Positions 42,640 through 51,960 of a DNA stretch of 64,000 nucleotides are shown one piece after another. The position numbers and the translations under genes were made by a program. Position 1 is the stretch's first letter. The number at the start of each line of letters is the position of its first letter. The notes below the pieces were generated by a model, which made no database searches, was not told the DNA's origin, and was given only the letters and a program-made list of their open reading frames with translations. The DNA comes from Sphingopyxis sp. HIX (lineage in GTDB: Bacteria; Pseudomonadota; Alphaproteobacteria; Sphingomonadales; Sphingomonadaceae), in NCBI RefSeq assembly GCF_001468285.1, contig NZ_LNSB01000014.1:34140-98139 (forward strand), given 5' to 3'.

Positions 42640-45600
42640 ATGACCCATTACCCCACCCCCGATCACGCGCGCCTCGCAGCCGAGGGCATGTATCGTCCCG
42701 ACATGGAATCCGATGCCTGCGGCGTCGGCATGGTCGCCGCGACCGACGGCAAGCCGTCGCGCCGCGTCGTCGAGGCGGCGATCGAGGCGTTGCGCGCGGT
42801 CTGGCACCGCGGCGCGGTCGATGCCGACGGCAAGACCGGGGACGGGGCGGGCATCCATGTCGACCTGCCGGTGCGCTTCTTCGACGACGCGATCGCGGCC
42901 TCGGGGCACAAGGTGCGCCCGAACCGCCTCGCGGTCGGCATGGTCTTCCTGCCGCGCACCGACCTCGACGCGCAGGAACATTGCCGCACGATCGTCGAGG
43001 CGGAGATCATCGACGCCGGCTATACCATCTATGGCTGGCGCCAGGTCCCCGTCGACGTATCGGTGATCGGCGACAAGGCGCAGCGCACGCGGCCGGAGAT
43101 CGAGCAGCTGATGATCGCCGGTCCGCTGCCCGACGAACAGTCGCTCGCCGAGTTCGAAAAGCGCCTCTACCTCGTCCGCCGCCGGATCGAGAAGAAGGTG
43201 ATCGCGGCACAGATCGCCGATTTCTACATCTGCAGCCTGTCGGCGCGCTCGATCATCTACAAGGGCCTATTCCTCGCCGAGAGCCTCGCCGATTTCTATC
43301 CCGACCTCACGAACAAATTGTTCGAGAGCCGCGTCGCGATCTTCCACCAGCGCTATTCGACCAACACCTTCCCGCAATGGTGGCTGGCGCAGCCGTTCCG
43401 CACCCTCGCGCACAACGGCGAGATCAACACGATCCGCGGCAACAAGAACTGGATGAAGAGCCACGAGATCAAGATGGCGGGCCTCGCCTTCGGCGAGCAT
43501 TCGGAAGACATCAAGCCCGTAATCCCCGCGGGCGCCTCGGACACCGCCGCGCTCGACGCGGTGTTCGAGACGCTCTGCCGCGCCGGCCGCGACGCGCCGA
43601 CCGCGAAGCTGATCCTGGTCCCAGAAGCTTGGGTCACCGACGACGACATGCCCGAAGCGCATAAGGCGATGTACTCCTACCTCGCCAGCGTCATGGAGCC
43701 CTGGGACGGCCCTGCCGCGCTCGCGATGACCGACGGCCGCTGGGCCGTCGCGGGCATGGACCGCAACGCGCTCCGTCCGCTGCGCTACACGCTGACCGCC
43801 GACAATCTGCTCGTCGTCGGCTCGGAGAGCGGCATGGTGCTGCTGCCCGAGGCGAGCATCCGCAAGAAGGGCCGCCTCGGCCCCGGCCAGATGATCGCGG
43901 TCGACCTCGACGAGGGCCAGCTCTACGACGACCGCGCGATCAAGGACAAGATCGCGGGCGCCGCCGACTATGCCGCGCGGGTGAAGGGCTTCCGCACCAT
44001 GGCCGACCTGCCCAAGGGCGGGAAGTCGAGCCTGCCGACATGGGATCGCCCCGAACTGCTCCGTCGCCAGGTCGCCGCCGGCCTGACGATGGAGGATATG
44101 GAGCTGATCCTCTCGCCGATGGTCGAGGATGCCAAGGAAGCCGTCGGCTCGATGGGCGACGACACGCCGCTCGCGGTCATCTCCGACAAGCCGCGCCACG
44201 TCGCGCAATTCTTCCGCCAGAATTTCAGCCAGGTCACCAATCCGCCGATCGACAGCCTGCGCGAACGGCATGTGATGAGCCTCAAGACGCGCTTCGCCAA
44301 CCTCGCGAACATCCTCGACGAAAAGGGGCAGAGCGACCACGTCCTCGTCATCGACAGCCCCGTGCTCGTCGGCGACGACTGGGACCGCCTGCGCGCCTAT
44401 TTCGGCGATGCCGTCGCCGACATCGACTGCACCTTCCCCACCGGCGGGGACGCGTCGACGCTGCGCGAAGCCATCGCGCGCGTCCGCAAGGAAGCCGAAG
44501 ATGCGGTGCGCGCGGGGCGCAGCGAGCTGTTCCTCTCCGACCAGTCGATCGGCGAAGGCCGCGTCGGCATGGCGATGGTGCTCGCCGCCGCCGCGGTACA
44601 CACGCATCTCGTGCGCAAGGGCCTGCGCAGCTACGCCTCGATCAACGTCCGCTCGGCCGAGGTGCTCGACACCCATGCCTTCGCGGTGCTGATCGGCGTC
44701 GGCGCGACCACGGTGCACGCCTATCTCTCCGAAGCTGCGATCGCCGATCGTCATGCACGCGGGCTGTTCGGCGGCGAGCTGTCGCTGGTCGACTGCCTCC
44801 AGCGCTTCCGCAAGGCGATCGACGACGGGCTGCTCAAGATCCTCGCCAAGATGGGGATCGCGGTGATCTCCTCCTATCGCGGCGGCTATAATTTCGAAGC
44901 GGTCGGCCTCAGCCGCGCGCTCGTCAACGACCTCTTCCCCGGCATGCCGGCCAAGATTTCTGGCGAGGGTTATCAGTCGCTGTTCATCAACGCGACCGAG
45001 AAGCACGAAGGCGCGTTCGACAAGCGCGTCACCACGCTCCCGATCGGCGGTTTCTACCGCCAGCGCGCGGGAGGCGAGACGCACGCCTATTCGGCGCAGC
45101 TGATGCATCTCCTGCAGACCGCGGTCGCGACCGACAGCTATTCGACCTACCTCCAGTTCGCGCGCGGGGTCGCCGACCTGCCGCCGGTGTATCTGCGCGA
45201 CCTGATGGAATTCAACTATCCCGCGACCGGCGTCGCGCTCGACAGCGTCGAGGCGATCACCGAAATCCGCAAGCGCTTCGTCACTCCCGGCATGTCGCTG
45301 GGCGCGCTTTCCCCGGAAGCGCACGAGACGCTGGCGATCGCGATGAACCGCATCGGTGCCAAGGCGGTCTCGGGCGAAGGCGGCGAAGCAAGCGAGCGCT
45401 ACCAACCCTATGCAAACGGCGACAACGCCAACAGCAACATCAAGCAGATCGCCTCGGGCCGCTTCGGCGTCACCGCCGAATATCTCGGCGCGTGCGACGA
45501 GATCGAGATCAAGGTCGCACAGGGCGCCAAGCCCGGCGAGGGCGGTCAGCTTCCGGGCTTCAAGGTCACCGAGTTCATCGCGCGGCTGCGCCACTCGACC

Positions 45601-47169
45601 CCGGGCGTGATGCTCATCTCGCCGCCGCCGCACCACGACATCTATTCGATCGAGGATTTGGCGCAGCTCATCTACGACCTCAAGCAGATCAACCCCAAGG
45701 CGCGCGTCTGCGTGAAGCTCGTGTCGAGCGCCGGCATCGGCACCGTCGCAGCGGGCGTCGCCAAGGCGCATGCCGACGTCATCCTCGTCTCGGGCAACAC
45801 CGGCGGCACCGGCGCAAGCCCGCAAACCAGCGTCAAATATGCCGGCACGCCGTGGGAAATGGGGCTCAGCGAGGTCAACCAGGTGCTGACGCTCAACGGC
45901 CTGCGCCATCGCATCCGCCTGCGCACCGACGGCGGGCTCAAGACCGGCCGCGACATCGTCATCGCCGCGATCCTCGGCGCCGAGGAATATGGCATTGGGA
46001 CTTTGAGCCTCGTCGCGATGGGCTGCATCATGGTGCGCCAGTGCCACAGCAACACCTGCCCCGTCGGCGTCTGCACGCAGGACGAGAAGATGCGCGCCAA
46101 GTTCACCGGCTCGCCCGAGAAGGTCATCAACCTGATGACCTTCATCGCCGAGGAAGTGCGCGAAATCCTCGCGAAGCTCGGCTGCCGCAGCCTCGACGAG
46201 GTGATCGGCCGCACCGAATTGCTGCGCCAGGTCAGCCGCGGTGCCGAGCATCTCGACGACCTCGACCTCAACCCGATTCTCGCCAAGGTCGATGCCCCCG
46301 ACGAGCAGCGCCGCTCGCAGGGCCCGCATTTCCGCAACCCCGTGCCCGACAGCCTCGACGCGCAGATATTGAGCGATGCGAAGCCGCTGTTCGAGCGCGG
46401 CGAGCGCATGCAGCTGACCTATAATGTCCGCAACACCCACCGCGCCGTCGGCACGCGCCTCTCGGCCGAGGTCACCGCGCGCTTCGGCATGAAGGGCCTC
46501 GCCGACGACCATGTCCAGGTGCGCCTGCGCGGCACCGCGGGCCAGTCCTTGGGCGCCTTCCTCTGCCAGGGCATCACGCTCGAAGTGTTCGGCGACGCCA
46601 ACGACTATGTCGGCAAGGGCCTGTCGGGCGGCCGCATCGTCGTGCGCCCGACCGTGTCGAGCCCGCTGGTCAGCCAGCACAACACGATCGTCGGCAACAC
46701 CGTCCTCTACGGCGCGACCGCGGGCACGCTGCTCGCCGCGGGCCAGGCGGGCGAGCGCTTCGCGGTGCGCAATTCGGGCGCCCATGTCGTGGTCGAGGGC
46801 TGCGGCGCCAACGGCCTCGAATATATGACCGGCGGCATCGCGGTGATCCTGGGCGCGGTCGGCTCGAACTTCGGTGCGGGCATGACCGGCGGCATGGCCT
46901 TCGTGCTCGACGGCGACGCCAGCTTCGAACGCCGCGCCAACGGCGAATCGATCGTCTGGCAGCGCATCGAGAGCGCGCATTGGGAGGGCGTGCTGAAGGC
47001 GCTGGTCGAGGATCATGCGCGCGCGACGGGCAGCAAATGGTCCGCCGAAATCCTCGCCGACTGGGACCGCCGCGTCGGCGAATTCTGGCAGGTGTGCCCG
47101 AAGGAAATGCTGTCGCGGCTGGATTATCCGCTACGCGACGCCGAAGCGGAGGTCGTCGCGGCGGAGTAA
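42640..47169 (+). CDS. gltB: Glutamate synthase (NADPH) large subunit
   Basis: Predicted 1509-aa enzyme that transfers the amide of glutamine to 2-oxoglutarate, yielding two glutamates. The class II amidotransferase nucleophile is Cys27 in 'ESDACGVGMV', exposed after removal of a 26-residue propeptide. The glutamate-synthase central and FMN domains follow, with 'VSGNTGGTGASPQTSVKYAG' in the FMN-binding barrel and the [3Fe-4S] cysteines in 'MGCIMVRQCHSNTCPVGVC'. The C-terminal GXGXG beta-helix domain ends the protein. Full length. Main nitrogen-assimilation enzyme with GltD. Confidence 0.98.
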   Translation: MTHYPTPDHARLAAEGMYRPDMESDACGVGMVAATDGKPSRRVVEAAIEALRAVWHRGAVDADGKTGDGAGIHVDLPVRFFDDAIAASGHKVRPNRLAVGMVFLPRTDLDAQEHCRTIVEAEIIDAGYTIYGWRQVPVDVSVIGDKAQRTRPEIEQLMIAGPLPDEQSLAEFEKRLYLVRRRIEKKVIAAQIADFYICSLSARSIIYKGLFLAESLADFYPDLTNKLFESRVAIFHQRYSTNTFPQWWLAQPFRTLAHNGEINTIRGNKNWMKSHEIKMAGLAFGEHSEDIKPVIPAGASDTAALDAVFETLCRAGRDAPTAKLILVPEAWVTDDDMPEAHKAMYSYLASVMEPWDGPAALAMTDGRWAVAGMDRNALRPLRYTLTADNLLVVGSESGMVLLPEASIRKKGRLGPGQMIAVDLDEGQLYDDRAIKDKIAGAADYAARVKGFRTMADLPKGGKSSLPTWDRPELLRRQVAAGLTMEDMELILSPMVEDAKEAVGSMGDDTPLAVISDKPRHVAQFFRQNFSQVTNPPIDSLRERHVMSLKTRFANLANILDEKGQSDHVLVIDSPVLVGDDWDRLRAYFGDAVADIDCTFPTGGDASTLREAIARVRKEAEDAVRAGRSELFLSDQSIGEGRVGMAMVLAAAAVHTHLVRKGLRSYASINVRSAEVLDTHAFAVLIGVGATTVHAYLSEAAIADRHARGLFGGELSLVDCLQRFRKAIDDGLLKILAKMGIAVISSYRGGYNFEAVGLSRALVNDLFPGMPAKISGEGYQSLFINATEKHEGAFDKRVTTLPIGGFYRQRAGGETHAYSAQLMHLLQTAVATDSYSTYLQFARGVADLPPVYLRDLMEFNYPATGVALDSVEAITEIRKRFVTPGMSLGALSPEAHETLAIAMNRIGAKAVSGEGGEASERYQPYANGDNANSNIKQIASGRFGVTAEYLGACDEIEIKVAQGAKPGEGGQLPGFKVTEFIARLRHSTPGVMLISPPPHHDIYSIEDLAQLIYDLKQINPKARVCVKLVSSAGIGTVAAGVAKAHADVILVSGNTGGTGASPQTSVKYAGTPWEMGLSEVNQVLTLNGLRHRIRLRTDGGLKTGRDIVIAAILGAEEYGIGTLSLVAMGCIMVRQCHSNTCPVGVCTQDEKMRAKFTGSPEKVINLMTFIAEEVREILAKLGCRSLDEVIGRTELLRQVSRGAEHLDDLDLNPILAKVDAPDEQRRSQGPHFRNPVPDSLDAQILSDAKPLFERGERMQLTYNVRNTHRAVGTRLSAEVTARFGMKGLADDHVQVRLRGTAGQSLGAFLCQGITLEVFGDANDYVGKGLSGGRIVVRPTVSSPLVSQHNTIVGNTVLYGATAGTLLAAGQAGERFAVRNSGAHVVVEGCGANGLEYMTGGIAVILGAVGSNFGAGMTGGMAFVLDGDASFERRANGESIVWQRIESAHWEGVLKALVEDHARATGSKWSAEILADWDRRVGEFWQVCPKEMLSRLDYPLRDAEAEVVAAE

Positions 47170-47170
47170 A

Positions 47171-47309
47171 GATCCTCCCCATCGCGAAGCGTTGGGGAGG
47201 GGGACCGCTCGCGAAGCGAGTGGTGGAGGGGCCAGCAGCGCTGGCTCTATTACCCCTCCGTCAGCGCTTCGCGCTGCCACCTCCCCATGGCTACGCCAAG
47301 GGGAGGATC
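47171..47309. repeat. Compound intergenic palindromic repeat
   Basis: 139-bp element with outer inverted arms GATCCTCCCC (47171-47180) and GGGGAGGATC (47300-47309) and inner palindromes (CGCTCGCGAAGCGAG, CAGCGCTTCGCGCTG). The pattern of 'CTCCCC...GCGAAGCG...GGGGAGG' is typical of mosaic REP-like elements dispersed in sphingomonad genomes. It fills most of the 265-bp gap after gltB and could end transcription. Confidence 0.75.
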
Positions 47310-47434
47310 ATCTCGCCCCGCCAGCGCATCGCCCCACCGCATCCCACCCTGACGTTCAGCCCAGCGAAAGCCCGCCTCCCCTAGAAGCGCCACCTTGATC
47401 GACCCCGTGTCATCGCCGCAATAAGGAAGATGCC

Positions 47435-47860
47435 ATGCGCCGCTGGACCCTCGCCGCCCTCCCCCTTCTCGCCATCGCCGCGCCGATTCCGGCGCAGGCC
47501 GCCGACGTGCGCGACGCCGCCGAGGCGCTGACCGATCCGGTCGAAAGCGATCGCATGGCCAGCACGGTGACCGCACTCGTCGACGCGCTGATGCGCACCA
47601 ACATCGGCCCGCTCGCCGAGGCGATCGCGCGCGTCGATCCCGAATCCGACGCTGCCTATATCCCGCCCGATGCCACCTTGGGCGAAGTGACCGGCACCGA
47701 CCCCGACTACGGCCGCCGCCTCGGCGGCGACGTCCGCGCAACCTCGCGCATGGCAGGCCACCTCGCGACCGCCGCGGCGGCTTACGCCCCCGTCCTCAAG
47801 GAGATGGCGCGCGACATGGCGGCGCAGTGGGAACGCGAGCGCGACGCCGCGCGCCGCTGA
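47435..47860 (+). CDS. Exported hypothetical protein
   Basis: Predicted 141-aa protein with a signal peptide (MRRWTLAALPLLAIAAPIPA). The mature part is helical with 'DRMASTVTALVDALMRTNIG' and ends in a charged tail (WERERDAARR). An AAGGA site is present. No recognised family. It follows the intergenic repeat and precedes a glutathione transferase gene by 70 bp. Confidence 0.75.
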   Translation: MRRWTLAALPLLAIAAPIPAQAADVRDAAEALTDPVESDRMASTVTALVDALMRTNIGPLAEAIARVDPESDAAYIPPDATLGEVTGTDPDYGRRLGGDVRATSRMAGHLATAAAAYAPVLKEMARDMAAQWERERDAARR

Positions 47861-47930
47861 TCCACAGTCTCTCCGCCGCATCGCACCATAGGCGTTGCGC
47901 GCGGCGCCCCGCTGCCGCTATGCCCTCTAT

Positions 47931-48602
47931 ATGTGGCAACTTTACCAATTTCCGCTCTGCCCCTTCTCGCGCAAGGTCCGCCTGCTGCTCGGCGAGAAGG
48001 GCGTCGGTTACGAACTGGTGCGCGAATCGCCGTGGGAGCGCCGCGACGAATTCGTCGACCTGAACCCCGCCGGGCGCACGCCCGTCATGGTCGATAGCGC
48101 CCGCGGCCAGGTGCTGATCGACAGCGCCGCGATCTGCGAATATTTCGAAGAGACGGTCGAGGGCAAGGCGATGATCAACGGCACCGCCGCCAATCGCGCC
48201 GAAATCCGCCGCCTCACCGCCTGGTTCGACCATGATTTCTATTATGAGGTCACCGGTCCCCTGCTGTTCGAGCGCATGCAGAAGCGCATCGTTCACCGCC
48301 AGCCCCCCGATGGCGGCGCATTGCGCGAGGCGATGAAGGCGGCGAACCAGCATCTCGACTATATCGATTACCTCATCGACCACCGCACCTGGCTCGCCGG
48401 CGCGACGATGAGCCTCGCCGATCTCGCCGCCGCGGCGCATATTTCGGTCGCCGACTATCTCGGCGGCATCGACTGGACCGGGCACGAGCAAACGAAGGGA
48501 TGGTATTCGGGCCTCAAATCCCGGCCGAGCTTTCGACCCCTTCTAGCCGAGCGGATGGAAATCGTGACGCCGCCGAAATATTATGAGGATGTGGATTTCT
48601 AG
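47931..48602 (+). CDS. Glutathione S-transferase family protein
   Basis: Predicted 223-aa thioredoxin-fold transferase. N-terminal domain: 'LYQFPLCPFSRKVRLLLGEK' with the CPFS motif (about residues 10-13) in the glutathione site, then 'NPAGRTPVMVD' and 'DSAAICEYFEET' (the conserved Pro and Glu-Ser-like loop). The C-terminal helical domain includes 'TWLAGATMSLADLAAAAHIS', the usual GST domain-2 signature. Likely detoxification or thiol transfer. ATG 47931 was chosen because it puts the beta-strand at residue 3; a TTG at 47895 adds only unlikely residues. Confidence 0.92.
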   Translation: MWQLYQFPLCPFSRKVRLLLGEKGVGYELVRESPWERRDEFVDLNPAGRTPVMVDSARGQVLIDSAAICEYFEETVEGKAMINGTAANRAEIRRLTAWFDHDFYYEVTGPLLFERMQKRIVHRQPPDGGALREAMKAANQHLDYIDYLIDHRTWLAGATMSLADLAAAAHISVADYLGGIDWTGHEQTKGWYSGLKSRPSFRPLLAERMEIVTPPKYYEDVDF

Positions 48603-48606
48603 CCAA

Positions 48607-48686
48607 TCGTCATCCCGGCGAAGGCCGGGATCTCGCCGGTACGGCATGACGAGAGGTTGAGATCCCGGCCTTCGCCGGGATGACGA
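48607..48686. repeat. Palindromic repeat with 27-bp perfect arms
   Basis: Arms at 48607-48633 and 48660-48686 are perfect inverse complements, containing GTCATCCCGGCGAAGGCCGG, itself palindromic around GAAGGCC. It is a dispersed REP-type element and lies between two convergent genes, where it can form a long hairpin and act as terminator for both. Confidence 0.85.
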
Positions 48687-48702
48687 GGTTAGTTGCGACG
48701 CC

Positions 48703-49305
48703 TCAACAGCCCTTATATTTCCAGTTCCGGTCCTTGCCCTCGGCGACCTGCGCGACGATCGTTTCGATGCGCTTGACCCGCGTTTCCTCGCGCTTCGCCT
48801 CGAGCACCCATTCGATATTGTCGCGCCGCTTGCCCGGCGAAAAAGCGTCCCAATGCCCCTGCGCCGCGGCATTGGCGCCCAGCGCCGCGCCCAGATCCTC
48901 GGGCAGGTCGAGCGCGGCCTTGGGTTCGGCTTTCGGCCGGTTCGGCTTGCCCTCGCCGCACAGCGCCGCAGCCTTGGCGATCCACGCCGCCATCTGCTTG
49001 TCGCCCGGCAGGTCGGCGAGCGTCGCAAGCCGCCCCATGCTCCCCATCGCGCCGGTATCGCGCGGCGAGCCCGTGACCTCCTCGTCGCGCCAGAAGCCGA
49101 AGGTCGCATGGCCCTTGAACGCCCCCATGCCCGCCAGATTCTGCCCGTTCAGCACGAAATGCGGCACGCCCCATTTCAGCGTCTCTTCGGCGCCGGGCGC
49201 ATGCTGGTGCACCAACTCGCGCAGATGCTTCAGGATCGGCTGCGCGAACGCCTGTCGCGCCGCGATATAGGCATCGACGCGCGGGTCGCGGGTCACGCCG
49301 GCCAC
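48703..49305 (-). CDS. YdeI/OmdA-type DUF1801 protein
   Basis: Predicted 200-aa cytoplasmic protein. The N-terminal DUF1801 part has 'HAPGAEETLKWGVPHFVLNG' (about 35-54) and the C-terminus fits the YdeI/OmpD-associated (OmdA) pattern 'WDAFSPGKRRDNIEWVLEAK'. This combination is common in bacteria; the molecular function is not established. The start overlaps the ubiG stop by 13 bases, so the genes are probably cotranscribed. A related protein with a DUF1905 domain is encoded at 51445. Confidence 0.88.
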   Translation of the reverse strand: MAGVTRDPRVDAYIAARQAFAQPILKHLRELVHQHAPGAEETLKWGVPHFVLNGQNLAGMGAFKGHATFGFWRDEEVTGSPRDTGAMGSMGRLATLADLPGDKQMAAWIAKAAALCGEGKPNRPKAEPKAALDLPEDLGAALGANAAAQGHWDAFSPGKRRDNIEWVLEAKREETRVKRIETIVAQVAEGKDRNWKYKGC

Positions 49306-50018
49306 CGCGCGGCGACGAGATAGTTGAGCGCCTCGCTGCCGCCGAGCTTGAAACCCTTGGCGGCCGACGGCGACAGGCCGGTGCGGTCGAAAACCTCGAG
49401 TCCCGCATCCTCGATCAGCTCCGTCAATTCCTCGGGCTTCAGAAACTGGTCCCAGTCGTGCGTGCCCCGCGGCACCGCGCCGATCCGCTCGGCCGCCTCG
49501 ACGAGCAGCAGCTTCGAGAGCGCGGTGCGGTTCGGCGTCGACAGAATCATCAGCCCGCCGGGCGCCAGCCGCGCCGCGAGCTCGGCGATGAAGGCCGCGG
49601 GGTCGCTCACATGCTCGACCACCTCCATCGACGTGACGAGGTCGAATTGCCCCTTCGGCAACTCTGCCAGCTCGCCCGCGAAGTAATCAATCGCTAGCCC
49701 TTGCCCCACCGCATGCGCCTTGGCCGCCGCGATATTCTCGGGCGCCGCATCGACCCCGGTCACCGCCGCGCCCATCCGCGCCAGCGGCTCGGCGAGCAGC
49801 CCCGCGCCGCAACCGACGTCGAGCGCGCTTTTGCCGGTCAGCGGGCGGCGTTCGCGCGTGTCGCCGTGCCAATGCGCGTCGATCTGCCCGCGGATATAGG
49901 CGAGCCGCACCGGGTTCAGCTTGTGCAGCATCGCCGACGAACCATGCGGGTCCCACCAGTCGGCGGCGAGCGCGCCGAAATGCGCGGCTTCGTTCGGGTT
50001 GATCGTGGCGCTACTCAT
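49293..50018 (-). CDS. ubiG: Ubiquinone O-methyltransferase
   Basis: Predicted 241-aa S-adenosylmethionine-dependent methyltransferase catalysing both O-methylation steps of ubiquinone synthesis. 'EAAHFGALAADWWDPHGSS' (10-28) is the family N-terminal pattern, SAM motif I is 'ALDVGCGAGLLAEPLARMGA' (65-84), motif II 'FDLVTSMEVVEHV' and the post motif 'LAPGGLMILSTPNRT'. Length is normal. It is divergent from lysC across 158 bp. Confidence 0.96.
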   Translation of the reverse strand: MSSATINPNEAAHFGALAADWWDPHGSSAMLHKLNPVRLAYIRGQIDAHWHGDTRERRPLTGKSALDVGCGAGLLAEPLARMGAAVTGVDAAPENIAAAKAHAVGQGLAIDYFAGELAELPKGQFDLVTSMEVVEHVSDPAAFIAELAARLAPGGLMILSTPNRTALSKLLLVEAAERIGAVPRGTHDWDQFLKPEELTELIEDAGLEVFDRTGLSPSAAKGFKLGGSEALNYLVAARWPA

Positions 50019-50176
50019 GCCCCGCGATGTGGCACTGCGGCATCACCGGCGCAAGAAATTCTATCCGCCGCATACGAAGCCGGCCTTGCCTTCCCCGCCC
50101 CCCTTCCCTAACAGCCGAGCGCCGCAGAAACGTACGAATGTTGCGGCGGAAACCAGTTTCTTGAAAGCGGGGCGAG

Positions 50177-51424
50177 ATGGCGCGGATCGTGATGAAATTC
50201 GGGGGCACGTCGATGGCGGGCACCGAACGAATTCGCACCGTGGCGAAGCTCGTCGCGCGCGAGGTCGCCAACGGCAACCAGGTCGCGGTCGTCGTCTCGG
50301 CGATGGCGGGCGAGACCGACCGGCTCGTCAATTTCTGCCGCGAGGCGAACCCGCGCTACGACCCCGCCGAATATGACGTCGTCGTGGCCTCGGGCGAACA
50401 GGTGACCTCGGGCCTGCTCGCGCTGACGCTCCAGGCGATGGGCACCCCGGCGCGCAGCTGGCTCGGCTGGCAGCTCCCGATCCGCACCGAGGAAGCCCAC
50501 GCGCGCGCGCGAATCGCCGACATCGACACCGGCGCGCTCGGTGCCGCGATGGCGAAGGGCGAGGTCGCGGTGATCCCGGGCTTCCAGGGCATGATGGACG
50601 ACGGCCGCGTCTCGACGCTCGGCCGCGGCGGCTCGGACACCAGCGCGGTTGCCGTCGCCGCGGCGCTCAAGGCCGACCGCTGCGACATCTACACCGACGT
50701 CGATGGCGTCTACACCACCGACCCGCGCATCGTCGCGCGCGCGCGCAAGCTCGACTATGTGACCTATGAGGAAATGCTCGAACTCGCGAGCGTCGGCGCG
50801 AAAGTGCTCCAGACGCGCTCGGTCGGGCTGGCGATGAAAGAGGGCGTGCGCGTGCAGGTGCTCTCCAGCTTCGTCGAGGGCGACGAAGCGCCCAAAAAAG
50901 GCACGATGATCGTCAGCGACGAGGAAATAGAGGAACATCAGATGGAACGGCAGCTGATCACCGGCATCGCCCACGACAAGAATGAAGCGAAGATCATCGT
51001 CACGCGCGTGCCTGACAAGCCGGGCGCCGTGGCGAACATCTTCGGCCCGCTCGCCGCCGCCGGGATCAACGTCGACATGATCATCCAGAACGTCGGCCGC
51101 GAAAAGGGCGAGACCGACGTGACCTTCACCGTCCCCGGCACCGACCTCCTTCGCTCGATCGACCTGCTCGAGGGCGCGAAGGACAAGATCGGCTTCAACC
51201 GCATCATCAGCGACGACAAGGTCGCCAAGATCAGCGTCGTCGGGGTCGGCATGAAGAGCCACGCGGGCGTCGCGAGCACGATGTTCCGCGCGCTGGCCGA
51301 CCGCGGCATCAACATCCAGGCGATCTCGACCAGCGAGATCAAGGTCAGTGTGCTGATCGACGAGGACGAGACCGAACTCGCGGTGCGCGTACTGCATACG
51401 GCCTACGGGCTCGACGCCGAATAA
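50177..51424 (+). CDS. lysC: Aspartate kinase
   Basis: Predicted 415-aa enzyme of the first step of the lysine, threonine and methionine pathway. The kinase domain begins 'IVMKFGGTSMAG' (4-15) and has 'LGRGGSDTSAVAVAAALKAD' and 'DVDGVYTTDPRIV'. Two ACT domains in the C-terminal 150 residues ('VTRVPDKPGAVANIFGPLA', 'SHAGVASTMFRALADRGINI') predict feedback inhibition by lysine and/or threonine. Full length. A hairpin (CGCCGCA / TGCGGCG, 50120-50148) lies in the leader 30 bp upstream of the start; its role is unknown. Confidence 0.98.
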   Translation: MARIVMKFGGTSMAGTERIRTVAKLVAREVANGNQVAVVVSAMAGETDRLVNFCREANPRYDPAEYDVVVASGEQVTSGLLALTLQAMGTPARSWLGWQLPIRTEEAHARARIADIDTGALGAAMAKGEVAVIPGFQGMMDDGRVSTLGRGGSDTSAVAVAAALKADRCDIYTDVDGVYTTDPRIVARARKLDYVTYEEMLELASVGAKVLQTRSVGLAMKEGVRVQVLSSFVEGDEAPKKGTMIVSDEEIEEHQMERQLITGIAHDKNEAKIIVTRVPDKPGAVANIFGPLAAAGINVDMIIQNVGREKGETDVTFTVPGTDLLRSIDLLEGAKDKIGFNRIISDDKVAKISVVGVGMKSHAGVASTMFRALADRGINIQAISTSEIKVSVLIDEDETELAVRVLHTAYGLDAE

Positions 51425-51444
51425 GCCGAAGGTTCCGCGGGCGC

Positions 51445-51939
51445 TCAGTTCCAGTCGCGCGCCAGGAACCGTTCCTTCGCGCCGCCGAGCACGGCGATGG
51501 CGCGCTCGACATTGCGCTGCCGTGCCGCGTCCGATTTCAGATTGGCCAGATAGCGCAATATCTCTTTCTGCAGGCTGGGGGTCAGCCCGTCCCATCGCGC
51601 CTTCGCTGACGGGCTCTGATCGAGGCGCGCCGCGAATTCAGGCAGCATGTCGTGCTGCGGCCCGCTTCGATACGCCTCGTCGAAGACGACCGACACCGCG
51701 ACCATGTCGCCCACGTCGGTGCCCGACGCCTTGCGAACGATGCCGTCGAGATAGAGATAGAAGCTGCCGTCGCCCGCCGGCATCATGTTGACGCGCCACG
51801 CCGGGTCGGGCTGGCCGTTCACCTGGACCAGCACGGGCATCGGCTTTTTCCAGCCGGCCTTGATCCGCCCCGCCCGCGCCGGGCTCACCAGCACATAAGG
51901 ATTGATGCCTCTAAGCTCGATCTTGGCTTTGAACTTCAT
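51445..51939 (-). CDS. DUF1905/YdeI-like protein
   Basis: Predicted 164-aa cytoplasmic protein. Residues 1-95 fit DUF1905 ('KPMPVLVQVNGQPDPAWRVN', 'YLYLDGIVRKASGTDVGDMV'), residues 100-160 the YdeI/OmdA helical domain ('TPSLQKEILRYLANLKSD', 'ERAIAVLGG'). Function unknown; some relatives are annotated as bacteriocin-protection proteins on thin evidence. It converges with lysC, with only 20 bp between stops. Confidence 0.88.
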   Translation of the reverse strand: MKFKAKIELRGINPYVLVSPARAGRIKAGWKKPMPVLVQVNGQPDPAWRVNMMPAGDGSFYLYLDGIVRKASGTDVGDMVAVSVVFDEAYRSGPQHDMLPEFAARLDQSPSAKARWDGLTPSLQKEILRYLANLKSDAARQRNVERAIAVLGGAKERFLARDWN

Positions 51940-51960
51940 CCCTAGCCCGTAGCACAGCGA

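Noticed and set aside
43267..47016. 1249-codon open frame on the minus strand
   Set aside because: Complete shadow of gltB, which is unmistakable on the other strand.
50120..50148. Lysine riboswitch before lysC
   Set aside because: Only one 7-bp hairpin is present; the leader is far too short for a lysine riboswitch.
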